NCBI GenBank assembly: GCA_937980645.1 | Contig: CALJPQ010000030.1 | Span: forward strand, 1-64,000 | Source of the DNA: an uncultured Saprospiraceae bacterium | GTDB taxonomy: Bacteria > Bacteroidota > Bacteroidia > Chitinophagales > Saprospiraceae | DNA length: 64,000 nucleotides | Reading direction: 5' to 3' | Shown: in pieces, positions 18,873 through 27,900 of the stretch | Position numbering within the stretch: position 1 is the stretch's first letter | How the letters are laid out: the number at the start of each line of letters is the position of its first letter | The notes under the pieces: model-generated | Told to the model about the DNA's origin: nothing | Seen by the model: the letters and a program-made list of their open reading frames with translations, nothing else | Database searches by the model: none | Program-made: the position numbers and the translations under genes

Positions 18873-20051
18873 ATGACTACCATTCAAGTAATCGGCATGG
18901 GCGATGCTCGAATGCGGCGCCTGAGCGAGCAGGTGAAGCAGGCAATGGCCGAATGCGCTCTGGCAGGAGAGATCGAAGAGGTGTCTGAATACAATCGGGT
19001 GCTGGCCAGCGGCGTGTTGCGCACCCCTGCCTTGGTAGTAGATGGGCACATCCTGGTAGAGGGCGCCGCACCGTCAGTGGACGAACTAAAGGCAATCCTG
19101 AGCAATCGGCAACTCCTAAGCTGCAAGCTATATCGCATGAAGCGTATCCTCATTGGCGTTGACCTCAGCCCGGCCTCTGAAAATGCCGTCATCTTTGCCT
19201 GCCATTTGGCCCGCCTGCTGGGCGCCAATATGGAGGTTGTCTATGTCATGGATAGCATCTTCGAGGGCGTCAAGGCGTCGTCCTCGAGCTTTCTGTCCAG
19301 CTATCGAAAGACCATGAAGGAGGAGCTGGATACCTTCATCCGCCGCGTCGCTCAGCAAAGCAATGTAGAATGCGTGCCTGAAGACGACATCCTCGGCGAA
19401 GAACGCGCCCCAGGCACTCCATTACCACGCATGCGCGCACAGATAGCCTTTGGCTTTCCGGAGAAGACGCTGAGCGACCTGTCGGAGCGAGCTGACCTTC
19501 TGGTACTGGGCGCCACCGGACGCGGAGGCATCGTGCGCAAATTGTTCGGCTCGGTGAGCATCGAGGTCTCGAAAACAGCCAAAGCGCCAGTATTGTTGGT
19601 GCCCCCGCATGCCATCTATTCGGGCTTTCGTCAAATGCTTTACGCCAGCGACTTCGAGTCGGCCGATCCCGAGTCGGTTGCCCAAACGCTTGCCTTTGCA
19701 CGGCGGTTGGGCGGACAGGTACATTTCGTCCACGTTAGCCCGCCAGGAGAAACCGGAACAGAGCAATTGGAGGCGCGCCTTCGCCAGATCAATAACGAAG
19801 TGGGTGGCGCCGGGCATCCTTTCATTTTTAGTCGTGTTATTGGCGACGATGTCGTGGAAGCACTGCACGAGTACGCTTTCGACAATCGCATTGACTTGTT
19901 CGTCTTCGTTACGCACCAGCGTTCTTTCTGGGCCGAATTGCTGCACCATAGCATCACGCGCGAAATGCTCCTGCACACCAGCACCCCCGTGCTGGTCATC
20001 CACACCGACCACAAAGAAAGCATAAGCGCCCCCAAACTTTTGGCGCCATAG
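18873..20051 (+). CDS. Thioredoxin-like domain fused to two UspA domains, redox cysteines lost
   Basis: Residues 1-85 match the small thioredoxin-like fold of the redox-active disulfide protein 2 type (IQVIGMG start, LRTPALVVDGHILVEG with the cis-Pro segment, PSVDELKAIL end). Where that family has CxxC after GTG, this protein has Asp11 and Met14, so it cannot form the disulfide. Residues about 89-245 form a UspA domain with an intact nucleotide-binding motif, G-2x-G-9x-GS, in LVLGATGRGG. Residues about 250-392 are a second UspA-like domain in which that motif has been replaced. The fusion is in one uninterrupted frame; an internal ATG at 19137 could also make a Usp-only product. The first half may serve as a binding or dimerisation module. 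Confidence 0.85.
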   Translation: MTTIQVIGMGDARMRRLSEQVKQAMAECALAGEIEEVSEYNRVLASGVLRTPALVVDGHILVEGAAPSVDELKAILSNRQLLSCKLYRMKRILIGVDLSPASENAVIFACHLARLLGANMEVVYVMDSIFEGVKASSSSFLSSYRKTMKEELDTFIRRVAQQSNVECVPEDDILGEERAPGTPLPRMRAQIAFGFPEKTLSDLSERADLLVLGATGRGGIVRKLFGSVSIEVSKTAKAPVLLVPPHAIYSGFRQMLYASDFESADPESVAQTLAFARRLGGQVHFVHVSPPGETGTEQLEARLRQINNEVGGAGHPFIFSRVIGDDVVEALHEYAFDNRIDLFVFVTHQRSFWAELLHHSITREMLLHTSTPVLVIHTDHKESISAPKLLAP

Positions 20052-20069
20052 CGATGTTACAACGTCGCT

Positions 20070-20264
20070 ATGGATAAGCCCGGCAGCAACGGCAACCCAC
20101 CTTCTGTCCCTTCCTTAGTGGAAGGGCGTGATTATTATTGGGAAAACGGCTATATGGTGTTTACCGAAACCTACCTGCTGCATCGCGGCAAATGCTGCGG
20201 ATGCGGATGCCGCCATTGTCCTTATCGCAAACGAAAAAACAAACCCACTAAGGGGCAAGCTTAG
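20070..20264 (+). CDS. DUF5522 family small Cys-rich protein
   Basis: The 64-aa protein contains the family core YYWENGYMVFTETYLL, then a cysteine cluster RGKCCGCGCRHCPYR (five Cys within ten residues), then a basic tail. The Cys/His pattern suggests metal or Fe-S binding, but no function is established to my knowledge. It starts 18 bp after the UspA fusion gene, so it is probably co-transcribed. Its last four bases overlap the 3' end of the convergent outer-membrane protein gene. Confidence 0.85.
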   Translation: MDKPGSNGNPPSVPSLVEGRDYYWENGYMVFTETYLLHRGKCCGCGCRHCPYRKRKNKPTKGQA

Positions 20265-20953
20265 CGTCGCTTCCCGAAAAAGCCAAACTGCACGCTAAAC
20301 GTCATGCGCGCAGTAGTGATACGTCCTGGCCCGTCGGTGTAAATTTCCGGGTCTTCGCTCACCACAATACTGGGCCGTGCCATCAGGCGCAGGAAGTCAT
20401 TGGCCAGCAGGTTGAAGCCCACCCCCAACTCGTAACTGCGCGTGCGCAGCAGGAACAACTGGTCGCGTCGTACTTGCTGCAGCGGGGCCTGGCGCAATAC
20501 CGCCCCCTCAAACACGATGCGCTCCAGCGGCGAGTCGCTGAAAAAGTCGAAGTACATGCCGGCGTGCGCATACACGCACTGGCAGCGATGTACCCGGTAC
20601 TGCAACCGAACGGGTACCGTCCAGTACGCCGGACGAAAAGCGCGAAGCGTAGAAACATAGTAGGGAGTAGGCCGGCCACCTTCCAGGCGCTCTACAATCT
20701 CGCCCGTCCAGGTGTAGTACTGGTAGGGGCGGTAGTACTCACGCCCGATGCCTACGCCTGCCCAAAGACGACCCAACGATACGTCAACGAGTATTGACGG
20801 TATCAGGCGGGGTATTGTACCCGCCTGATACTGGGCAAAATCAAAACTCGTCTCTATCCCCAAGGCCAGCTTGCCGAAATCTTTCTGCCCCAAAAGAGGC
20901 CCACTACTGAGGCTACAGGCTGCGAAAAATACGATTAGCCGAACGTGCATCAT
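20261..20953 (-). CDS. Predicted outer-membrane beta-barrel protein, unknown function
   Basis: The 230-aa product starts with a signal peptide (hydrophobic VRLIVFFAACSL, cleavage near LLGQ). The mature part has alternating hydrophobic strands with aromatic girdle residues (REYYRPYQYYTW, AHAGMYFDFFSD, ELGVGFNLL) and ends in FSVQFGFFGKRR, resembling small Bacteroidota porin-like barrels. No specific family was recognised. Confidence 0.7.
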   Translation of the reverse strand: MMHVRLIVFFAACSLSSGPLLGQKDFGKLALGIETSFDFAQYQAGTIPRLIPSILVDVSLGRLWAGVGIGREYYRPYQYYTWTGEIVERLEGGRPTPYYVSTLRAFRPAYWTVPVRLQYRVHRCQCVYAHAGMYFDFFSDSPLERIVFEGAVLRQAPLQQVRRDQLFLLRTRSYELGVGFNLLANDFLRLMARPSIVVSEDPEIYTDGPGRITTARMTFSVQFGFFGKRR

Positions 20954-21122
20954 GGCTTGTTTTTGTATGCAAAAAGCAGGGATACCAGGCGAAATGTTAT
21001 TACCCGTCGAAGGAATTGAGGAAAATAGAAAACCTCGCCCTTCGTTTTGAGTGGGCTTTAATGCAGCTCAAAAGTAACACATCGCACCATTCTGATATTA
21101 AACGCTTTGACTCAGAGACGCT

Positions 21123-21130
21123 TACTTTTG
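21123..21130 (+). promoter_or_regulatory. Promoter -7 element (TACTTTTG) of the peroxiredoxin-like gene
   Basis: Exact TAnnTTTG match 20 bp upstream of the ATG at 21151. It supports that start rather than an in-frame start at 21016. Confidence 0.6.
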
Positions 21131-21150
21131 TCCTGCTCAATTTAGCACCT

Positions 21151-21789
21151 ATGGCCAACAAAAAAGGAAAACTCCCTAAGATCGGTGAAAGCGCACCATC
21201 CTTTGTTGCGCAAACGCAGAAAGGAACGATCCACTTTCCGGAAGACTTTCGCGGCAGCTGGTGCGTCTTTTTCTGCCATCCTGCCAATTTCACCTCAGGC
21301 TGGCGGATGTATTCCGATTATTTAGCCCAAAAAGAGCGGTGGCTTCAGGAACGCAATACTCGCCTGCTTATGCTGTCCAACCAGACGGTGTCCGGAGAAC
21401 TCTGGAAAGACCTGGTTAGCCGATACCTGAGATTCCACTTTAAGGCACCCATCATCGAAGACACCGACAACCGTATTGCAGACTTGTATGGAATGTCGCC
21501 CTCTCAGCGTATTGCGCCGCCCAACCATCGCTTCCTGTATATCGTTGACCCCGAAGGGATCATCCGTTTAATTGTCTGCCGCCCCTTGCCCTCCATGCAG
21601 CAATCGTTAAACCACATCGCAGACGAATTGGAAAAATTACAGACCAGCTATTCCAAGGCAAAGGAGGATCAGAAGGCAACGCCATTGGAGCCTCCCTTCC
21701 AACCCCCAGAAGAACGCCTGGATGAGGGTATAAATATGCAAAAACTTCGCCCTGCATATCTGCGAACATCTAAAACTGACCTCAACTAA
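21151..21789 (+). CDS. Peroxiredoxin-like (Prx6-type) protein without the peroxidatic cysteine
   Basis: The 212-aa protein follows the 1-Cys/AhpC-TSA layout: KIGESAPSFVAQT at the N-terminus, the active-site loop FFCHPANFTSGW, LLMLSNQTV, an IADLYG segment, and a DPEGIIRLIVCRPLP region before a C-terminal extension. In active enzymes the loop reads PxxxTxxC; here the catalytic position is Trp51 (codon TGG at 21301-21303). Cys38 and Cys42 lie just upstream and cannot be assumed to substitute. The protein is therefore either an inactive paralogue with a binding role, a changed chemistry, or a single-base error. A bidirectional terminator follows. Confidence 0.8.
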   Translation: MANKKGKLPKIGESAPSFVAQTQKGTIHFPEDFRGSWCVFFCHPANFTSGWRMYSDYLAQKERWLQERNTRLLMLSNQTVSGELWKDLVSRYLRFHFKAPIIEDTDNRIADLYGMSPSQRIAPPNHRFLYIVDPEGIIRLIVCRPLPSMQQSLNHIADELEKLQTSYSKAKEDQKATPLEPPFQPPEERLDEGINMQKLRPAYLRTSKTDLN

Positions 21790-21806
21790 GCCAGGCTATA
21801 ACAAAA

Positions 21807-21839
21807 AAAGCCTTCCTTCAGACCCTGAAGGAAGGCTTT
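21807..21839. terminator. Bidirectional terminator between peroxiredoxin-like gene and tRNA-Gln
   Basis: A perfect 15-bp stem with the three-base loop acc is flanked by A7 on the left and a short T-tract on the right. On the minus strand it terminates the tRNA transcript strongly; on the plus strand it ends the peroxiredoxin-like gene. Confidence 0.88.
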
Positions 21840-21844
21840 CATCG

Positions 21845-21915
21845 TTGGCCCACAAGGATTCGAACCCTGACAAACAGAACCAAAATCTGCTGTGCTACCG
21901 TTACACCATGGGCCA
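21845..21915 (-). tRNA. tRNA-Gln (anticodon TTG)
   Basis: The minus strand folds as a 71-nt cloverleaf: acceptor TGGCCCA/TGGGCCA with discriminator A, a D-arm with GGTGTAACGGTAGCAC, an anticodon stem GCAGA/TCTGT around loop TTTTGGT, and a T-loop GGTTCGAATCC. The loop gives anticodon TTG. The U1-A72 pair is typical of bacterial tRNA-Gln. CCA is not encoded. A TAnnTTTG promoter lies at 21947-21954. Confidence 0.96.
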
Positions 21916-21946
21916 GAGCCAGAGGCATAACCCTCAAAAGCGGCTG

Positions 21947-21954
21947 CAAAGGTA
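21947..21954 (-). promoter_or_regulatory. tRNA-Gln promoter -7 element (TACCTTTG)
   Basis: Exact TAnnTTTG match 32 bp upstream of the mature tRNA 5' end, with a TTG about 20 bp further upstream in the -33 position. Confidence 0.7.
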
Positions 21955-21988
21955 TGCGTGTTTCAAAAATATGTGCAAGCGCTTGTGC

Positions 21989-22423
21989 CTATTTTTTTTC
22001 AGCCGAAACCCGGTACCAGTATTGAGTGCGATAAAACGGCCCCAGGTACCCGCGCAACACCAACACGTTTGGGTCGCCTTCTTTTAACCAGAATTTGCAA
22101 GTATACCATTTGCCTTTTTCCGGGTCTAAAATCCGGCCCGATTGCCAGTAGCCTTCCTTCTTCTGCATATTCTCTACGATAACCATACCCATCAGCGGCT
22201 TGCCCTTGCGCTCGTCTGGGCATTTCTCACAGATTTTGTCGGGCGCCGATTTGAGCAGACGAACGATTTTGCCGTACAGCTGGCCTTTATCTTCGTAAAT
22301 CTCGACATGGCTTTTGGCCTCACCGGTCTCGTCGTCTATTGTTTTCCAGACACCTACGGGTGATTGGCCCAAAAGAGCCGACGCCGACGCGCAAAGCAGT
22401 AAACAGAACAGTAAACGGAGCAT
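21989..22423 (-). CDS. DUF2147 family secreted protein
   Basis: The 144-aa product has a signal peptide (MLRLLFCLLLCASASALLGQ) and the DUF2147 core: SPVGVWKTIDDETGEAKSHV, IYEDKGQLYGKIVRLL, a CEKCPDERKGKPLMGM segment, and LDPEKGKWYTCKFWL near the C-terminus. DUF2147 proteins are small periplasmic or outer-membrane beta-barrel-like proteins of unknown function. The ATG at 22423 is chosen because the signal peptide starts there. Confidence 0.9.
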   Translation of the reverse strand: MLRLLFCLLLCASASALLGQSPVGVWKTIDDETGEAKSHVEIYEDKGQLYGKIVRLLKSAPDKICEKCPDERKGKPLMGMVIVENMQKKEGYWQSGRILDPEKGKWYTCKFWLKEGDPNVLVLRGYLGPFYRTQYWYRVSAEKK

Positions 22424-22487
22424 GACAGTGGTATTTTGTAAATGAGAAAATGCTGAAGGGATACAAAGGCGCATGGCCACTCAAAAA

Positions 22488-22519
22488 GAGCCATCCTCAG
22501 CGCATGCCGAGAATGGCTC
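22488..22519 (-). terminator. Terminator for the THX gene
   Basis: On the minus strand an imperfect stem (gagccattctcg against cgctgaggatggctc) is followed by TTTTT (22483-22487). It lies about 25 bp after the THX stop codon. Confidence 0.75.
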
Positions 22520-22542
22520 CAATCCAATGACAGCCGTACGAA

Positions 22543-22662
22543 TCACGCCGGGGTGGCAGCAGCTTTTTTAGCCGCGCGTAACTTGCGGGCTTTAGGCCGG
22601 CTTTTCCCATTGGAGCCGCGCCAGATCTTCCCGCGTTTCGTTTTTACGTCTCCTTTACCCAT
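22543..22662 (-). CDS. 30S ribosomal protein THX
   Basis: This 39-aa basic protein (MGKGDVKTKRGKIWRGSNG, then KSRPKARKLRAAKKAAATPA) matches bacterial ribosomal protein THX, which sits in a pocket at the top of the 30S head and stabilises the 16S rRNA there. The conserved MGKGDxKTKRGKI start is intact. The Ala/Lys tail is longer than the minimal protein. It has its own TAnnTTTG promoter at 22697-22704 and its own terminator. Confidence 0.93.
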   Translation of the reverse strand: MGKGDVKTKRGKIWRGSNGKSRPKARKLRAAKKAAATPA

Positions 22663-22696
22663 TTTTTTGATAAAATAAGCTGGTTAAAACAGGACG

Positions 22697-22704
22697 CAAA
22701 GATA
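22697..22704 (-). promoter_or_regulatory. THX gene promoter -7 element (TATCTTTG)
   Basis: Exact TAnnTTTG match 35 bp upstream of the THX ATG. Confidence 0.65.
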
Positions 22705-22757
22705 AACCAAACTGCATTTTTTCACCGGTAGGGCGACTACCTTAGACAGAGTTCTGT

Positions 22758-23411
22758 TCAGTTCTTCCCAAATGCAAAACGACCACCCAAGCCAAACTGG
22801 AACAGTCCAATTGAATTCTCAATGCCGCCTAAACGGTAGTAGCCAATATCTAGCCCAAACTTGTTCCGACTGCCGAAAAGCAGCCCTGTGTTGCCCCCTA
22901 AGTAGGAAAGCCCGTTCTCTACGCCTGCAAAGGTGGAAAACTGGCGGATGTAGCGCGGGGTCAGATACCAGCTGAAACTCTCCGACGGGTGCACGGAAAG
23001 ATACACCGGCACTTGCACGTTCAGAAGCCCGAGAACGATCCCAAAGCTACCCACCTCCGCTCCGAGTGACATCGCAAAGGGGGACTGACGGTCGCCAATG
23101 ACCTGAAACTTGGCGCCAATGCCAACATTCAAGTTGGTGTTCAGTCGTAAAGTCAAATCTACCTTTTCACCTACGCCGTACCGCCCTCCAAACTCTAAAT
23201 TCGGAAAAGTTAATGTCGGTACGTTAACCACTACGCTATCATTCTGCCACTCATTAAAGTCGGGACTGGCTGCAAAATTAAGCGAACCGTAAAAGTCGCC
23301 GTTATCTTTACCCACTGTGCGACCGTCTTGAAAACCCGTAAGTGAAGCACAACTGGCCAGGAGCAGCATCGTCGCTCCGAAGAGGAGCCATAACAGGAAT
23401 TGTTTCAACAT
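22758..23411 (-). CDS. Outer-membrane lipoprotein, beta-barrel-like, unknown function
   Basis: The 217-aa product begins with a lipoprotein signal peptide (hydrophobic LLWLLFGATMLLL, lipobox LASC, lipidated Cys21). The mature part alternates short amphipathic strands with Gly/Asn turns (LEFGGRYGVGEKVDLTLRL, MSLGAEVGSFGIVLGLLNV, FGLDIGYYRLGGI) and ends GLGGRFAFGKN, as in small outer-membrane proteins. A near-consensus TACCTTTA promoter box lies at 23475-23482. No named family was recognised. Confidence 0.75.
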   Translation of the reverse strand: MLKQFLLWLLFGATMLLLASCASLTGFQDGRTVGKDNGDFYGSLNFAASPDFNEWQNDSVVVNVPTLTFPNLEFGGRYGVGEKVDLTLRLNTNLNVGIGAKFQVIGDRQSPFAMSLGAEVGSFGIVLGLLNVQVPVYLSVHPSESFSWYLTPRYIRQFSTFAGVENGLSYLGGNTGLLFGSRNKFGLDIGYYRLGGIENSIGLFQFGLGGRFAFGKN

Positions 23412-23537
23412 AAGTATCTGTTTTAGAGTATGAAAGAATGGCTAAGCAGTGATGACTTTCTCTGAAGAGTGCTGTAAAGGTAGCGGGACAAAACAGTTAT
23501 GGTATTTTTAAAAGTGCTTAAGCCTTTTTTAAAGTCC

Positions 23538-24719
23538 TCAGGCTTCGTCGAGTGCCGCTGTAATGGCCTGACAAGCTGCGCGGATTTCATCTGTGGAAAT
23601 AATTAGCGGTGGGGCAATGCGCAGCGCCCGGTCGTTGAAGAGGAACCAGTCTGTAACCACTCCGCGCCGCAAGCATCCGGCAATGACGCGTTGCACCAGA
23701 GCTGCATCGTCTAAGTCCACCGCAAGCCACAGCCCGGCGCTGCGCACCTCGCGAATGCGCGGATGTATGAGCAGCTGCCGAAAGAGTTGCTCTTTGGCCG
23801 GCACCTGAGCGATAAGGTCGCTTTCGATAAGTTCCTGTAGCGTAGCCAGTGCTGCTGCCGCGCTCACCGGATGGCCGCCAAAGGTGGTAATGTGTCCCAG
23901 TGGCGGGTCATGCGAAAGCACTTGCATGATGTGGCCGGGGGCAACAAAGGCGCCAATGGGCATGCCGCCGCCAAAGCCTTTGGCTAACAGCAAAATATCG
24001 GGCTGAATACCGTAGCGCTGAAAGGCAAAGAGCGCCCCCGTGCGCCCATAGCCGGATTGAATTTCGTCCAGTACCAGCAAAGCGCCTACCGCATCGCAAC
24101 GGCGGCGCAGGGCTTGCAACCACGACGCATCGGGCAGCGTCAGACCCGACTCCGCCTGCACCGTCTCGACGATGACCGCCGCCGTACGCGTTGTAATCTG
24201 TTCTAAGCAGGTATGGCAATTGTATGAAATATGCCGAATGCCTGGCAACAGCGGGTAATAGGGTAGGGTAAAGTCCGTTGGCCACATCAGACTGGCCGCT
24301 CCCTGCGTGCTGCCGTGATAAGCCCAGCGACAGGCCACGAACTCCGCCCGGCCTGTGTAGCGCTTGGCCAACTTCATCGCTCCCTCAGTGGCTTCCGCGC
24401 CCGAGCTCACTAAATAAACCGCATCCAGACCCGGCAACTGCTCGGCCAATAGCGCGGCCAATCGTACCTGCGGGGCCAGTACGTATTCGCCATATACCAT
24501 CGTATGCCAGTAGCGTTCCAATTGCGCTCGTACCGCCGCCTCTACGCGCGGGTGGCGATGCCCCAGGCTGCTGACGCCAATGCCGGCTATCAGGTCTATG
24601 TAGCGATGGCCTTCTGTGTCATATAAATACACACCTTCCGCGCGCGCTATTTCCAAACCTAAAGGCGCTGAAGAAGTCTGCGCTATGTGGCGCAAAAACA
24701 ACTGTCGCAAAGAGAGCAT
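23538..24719 (-). CDS. Class III PLP-dependent aminotransferase (acetylornithine/ornithine type)
   Basis: The 393-aa protein has the fold-type I class III signatures: the SSGAEATEGAMKLAKRYTG phosphate-binding region, the CRWAYHGSTQGA segment, LLVLDEIQSGYGRTGALFA with the Asp that contacts PLP, and LLLAKGFGGGMPIGAF with the catalytic Lys. Members transaminate omega-amino groups; acetylornithine, ornithine, 4-aminobutyrate or other amines are possible and cannot be separated here. The start at 24719 (MLSLRQLF) is preferred over 24734. A terminator-containing leader element lies 33 bp upstream on the same strand, suggesting attenuation. Confidence 0.88.
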   Translation of the reverse strand: MLSLRQLFLRHIAQTSSAPLGLEIARAEGVYLYDTEGHRYIDLIAGIGVSSLGHRHPRVEAAVRAQLERYWHTMVYGEYVLAPQVRLAALLAEQLPGLDAVYLVSSGAEATEGAMKLAKRYTGRAEFVACRWAYHGSTQGAASLMWPTDFTLPYYPLLPGIRHISYNCHTCLEQITTRTAAVIVETVQAESGLTLPDASWLQALRRRCDAVGALLVLDEIQSGYGRTGALFAFQRYGIQPDILLLAKGFGGGMPIGAFVAPGHIMQVLSHDPPLGHITTFGGHPVSAAAALATLQELIESDLIAQVPAKEQLFRQLLIHPRIREVRSAGLWLAVDLDDAALVQRVIAGCLRRGVVTDWFLFNDRALRIAPPLIISTDEIRAACQAITAALDEA

Positions 24720-24751
24720 GGCTTTCCGGGGCAAAGAAAGGGCATAAAAAG

Positions 24752-24805
24752 AAAAAGCCCTCCTCCAGCATTTCGCGGATAGAGGGCCATCCCAAAAACC
24801 GATTA
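24752..24805 (-). ncRNA. Copy A of a two-copy structured element ending in a terminator (sRNA or attenuator)
   Basis: On the minus strand a conserved segment (AATCGGTTTTTGGGATGG) leads directly into a GC-rich hairpin (GCCCTC against GAGGGC, plus an inner CC/GG pairing) followed by TTTTT. A second copy lies at 63913-63964, sharing 20 identical bases upstream of the hairpin while the stems differ. A TAnnTTTG match (TATTTTTG, 24850-24857) upstream predicts a transcript of about 90 nt. It ends 33 bp before the aminotransferase start codon. No peptide of note is encoded. Confidence 0.55.
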
Positions 24806-24849
24806 CATTCTTTTATGCAGAGTACATAAGTTTCGACTGAAGTGTGCGG

Positions 24850-24857
24850 CAAAAATA
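24850..24857 (-). promoter_or_regulatory. Putative promoter -7 element (TATTTTTG) of the copy A leader
   Basis: Exact TAnnTTTG match. It would start transcription near 24843 and produce the leader or small RNA ending at the terminator near 24752. Confidence 0.45.
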
Positions 24858-24971
24858 TGTTGAGACACGCAATTATTAACCGTTCGATTCTTCCATTTTT
24901 CGACAAAAAGTAGGCTGTTGTCCGCTATGCGTCGTTTACAAACCGGTATAATCCGAAACCGTCACTGCCGA

Positions 24972-27900
24972 TTACCGTACAATCGTTACATCGCCCATCC
25001 GTAGCACCCGGCGCAGGCGCCCGCAATAGTCCACATCCACCGACAGATGCCATACAAATACGGCTGGCTGCATGTCGGCCGAGCGGAACGGGCCGCGCCA
25101 GCCTTCTTGCACATCCTGCGTGCGGAACATCAAATTGCCCCAGCGGTCGAAAATCTCAAAGCGATAATTGCTCAGGCTTAACCCAGGCACAAAGTAGGGC
25201 CGGAACTGGCTGTTATCTGGATCGTTGGACGCTGGCGCGAACACGTTGGGCACGTAGAAGAACTCGAAATCGGGCCGCTCATTTTCCCAGCGCACGCGCA
25301 CCTCGCGGCGCACGCGCTCGCATATGTTGCTCACTTCGATGGTGTACACTCCTGGCTCCGACACCTCAATTTGCGGCGTCTGTGCTCCCGTGCTCCACTG
25401 ATAGGTCAGCCCCGTCAGCGTGCCGCTCACCGCCGGCGACAACGCTATACCGTTAGCCGTGCACGGCAACAAGGCATGGCTCTCCAAAACAACGGATAGG
25501 GGCGCCAGGGTCGGCACTTCCGTTGGCTGCCCAAACTCACAACCGTTGGCATCCTTAAGCCGAACGACATATGGGCCAGGTGGCAGGTTGCTAAAGCGCA
25601 ACTCGCTCTGGTAGGTCGTCCCATCGAGCGAGTACTGATATGGCGGCTGTCCGCCTGATGGCTGCACTACCGTTAGGGCACCCGAGCTGCTGTTGGCGCA
25701 TGAGGCCTGTGCCTGCACGCTAAAGGTCGCCGATGGATGCGCCAGTACCTGCACGACAATGACCGAGTCGCAGCCTGCCGTGTTGGTGAAAACAAAGGCG
25801 CGGGTCTCGCCAGCGCGTACGAGCGTGCCGTTGAACGAAAACGCCTCGTCCGGGCACACCGCAACGCGCAGAGTATCGGTCGAAGTAGGCAGAGCACTGA
25901 CCACCACCGTTACCACCGAGTCGCACCCCTGGCTGCTGGTCAGCACAAAATCCTGTGTAGCACCTACGGGCAAGGCTACTCCTTGATAGACAAACGACTG
26001 ACCCGGGCATGCACCTGCGCGAAAGGTGCTGCTCGTCAAGGGTATTTCGGCCACGGTTACGGTCAGCATGGAGTCGCAGCCTGCGGCGTTTTGCAGCGTG
26101 AAGGTTTGGCTGGTTCCTGCCGGTATGGGTGTTCCGTTGTAGAGGTAAGCCGTTCCGGCGCAAGCGCTGACGTTGAGGGTTCCGGTGGTGGTGGGTATTT
26201 CAGAGACGGTGATGGTTACCAACGAGTCGCAGCCGTCAGCGGTGGTGTAGGTTAGCGTTTGGCTGCTACCTGCCGGGATGAGCACACCGTCAAAAAGAAT
26301 ACTTTCGCCGGTGCAGGCACTCATCTGGATGCCGGTGGTGAATGCGCCCACACACGCCTGCCGGATGAGCAGGGTAACCTGGCTGGCAGCGTCGCAACCG
26401 ACGAGGCTGGCGTTGGCTTGGCCAATGACAACCTTCCAGCCGGGCGGCAACGCGTTGGTATCAATAGCTGCCGTGTAGCCGCCGGCGGGCATATTGGCAA
26501 AGGCAAAAGCGCCGTTGGTGCCCGAAAAGCCAGACCCTACCGGTGCACCGCTTTGCCACAGGCGTACGAGCACGCCGCTGACCAGCGTATCGCCGGCATC
26601 CACGACGCCGTTGCCGTTCACGTCGGCCCACACCTGGCCCAGCACACTGCCAAAGCCGTCGTACAGGTTGAGCGTCAGCGGGCCGCTGCGATTGGTACAG
26701 CCGAAAATGTCGGTCAGCACGGCATGGTACGTCCCGCTTTGGGTAGGGATGAAGTTGGGCGACGTGGCGCCCGGTATGGGATTTCCATTGAAAAACCACT
26801 GCCACGCCGTGATATTGGGAATGTTGGGCACGCACAACGTGTCGGGGCGGCAGCGCGTGTGGCAGCCTGCCGGAACGGCTGACACCTTTGGGCCGGGCAA
26901 GATAACGACCGGATTGCTACGTGCTTCGCAACCGAATTCGTTGATGACGCGCAGGAAATAGCGTCCGGGCTGAGTCGTCGTCAGCGGCACACCTGTCTGG
27001 CCTGTGTTCCACACAAACTGCCAGTTGCCCGGCGTAGGGCCGTTGTACTGGAGCGTGTTCGTCGTCCCGGCGCAGGGCGGCGCGGCGAGGTTGCTGATGG
27101 AAAAGCCCGACGGCACCGGGTTAACATTGACCACAAACGGTGGCGACTCGCTGGTGCAGCCGGTCGTCAGGTCGGTTACAGTAACAGTATAAAGGTGCGT
27201 GCCGATGGGAAGCCGGTTATTGCGCTGCTCCGAAAACTCGATTCGCGTGCCATTAACGCCTATGGACCAGCTGAATGTCAGATTGCCCTGCCCCTGGGCG
27301 ATGAGGTACACGTCGTCGCCGGCACAAACGCTGTGCGAAGGGTAGGACAGCCCGATGGTCTGGCCCAACTCGTTGAGGATGGCCGCCTTAATGAGCGCAT
27401 CCGGGCCGGGCACGAAGCGTACGGGGACGGGCGGTGGCGCATAAGTACAGCCGTTGGCATCGGTAAGCGTAACGCTGTAAACGCCCTCCTGCGAAACGAT
27501 GAGGGTGCTGGAGTGGCTGCTATCGCTCCATACGTAAGTAATGCCGCCAGCGGGGGCAGTCAAGTTTAACGTGCTGCCTTCGCACAAGGGAGCCGGATTA
27601 TTGGGCGCAATGGTTCCGCCGAGCGTATTAGCTACGACGTTCACGGTGGCCGTTGTGGTGGCCTTGCAGCCATAGATGTCCGTGGCCGTGGCGGTAACGG
27701 TGTACGCGCCCGCAGGAAAGCGATGATATGCTGGTGAGCCAGTAGCCGTATTCAGTGATCCGGAAGTCGGGTCGCCGAAATTCCACGTCAGGTTTTCACC
27801 GTTGCCCTCAAAGCGCAGGGCGTTGCCTTCGCAGCCGCTGGTTGGCGTGAGGATAAGTGGCTGGGCGGGTTGGCGCACCTCTATGGCGCGCGCATAGGTA

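Noticed and set aside
18873..19136. Separate thioredoxin-like gene before a UspA gene
   Set aside because: The frame runs through without a stop and the internal ATG at 19137 has no distinct promoter or gap, so a fusion is the simpler reading.
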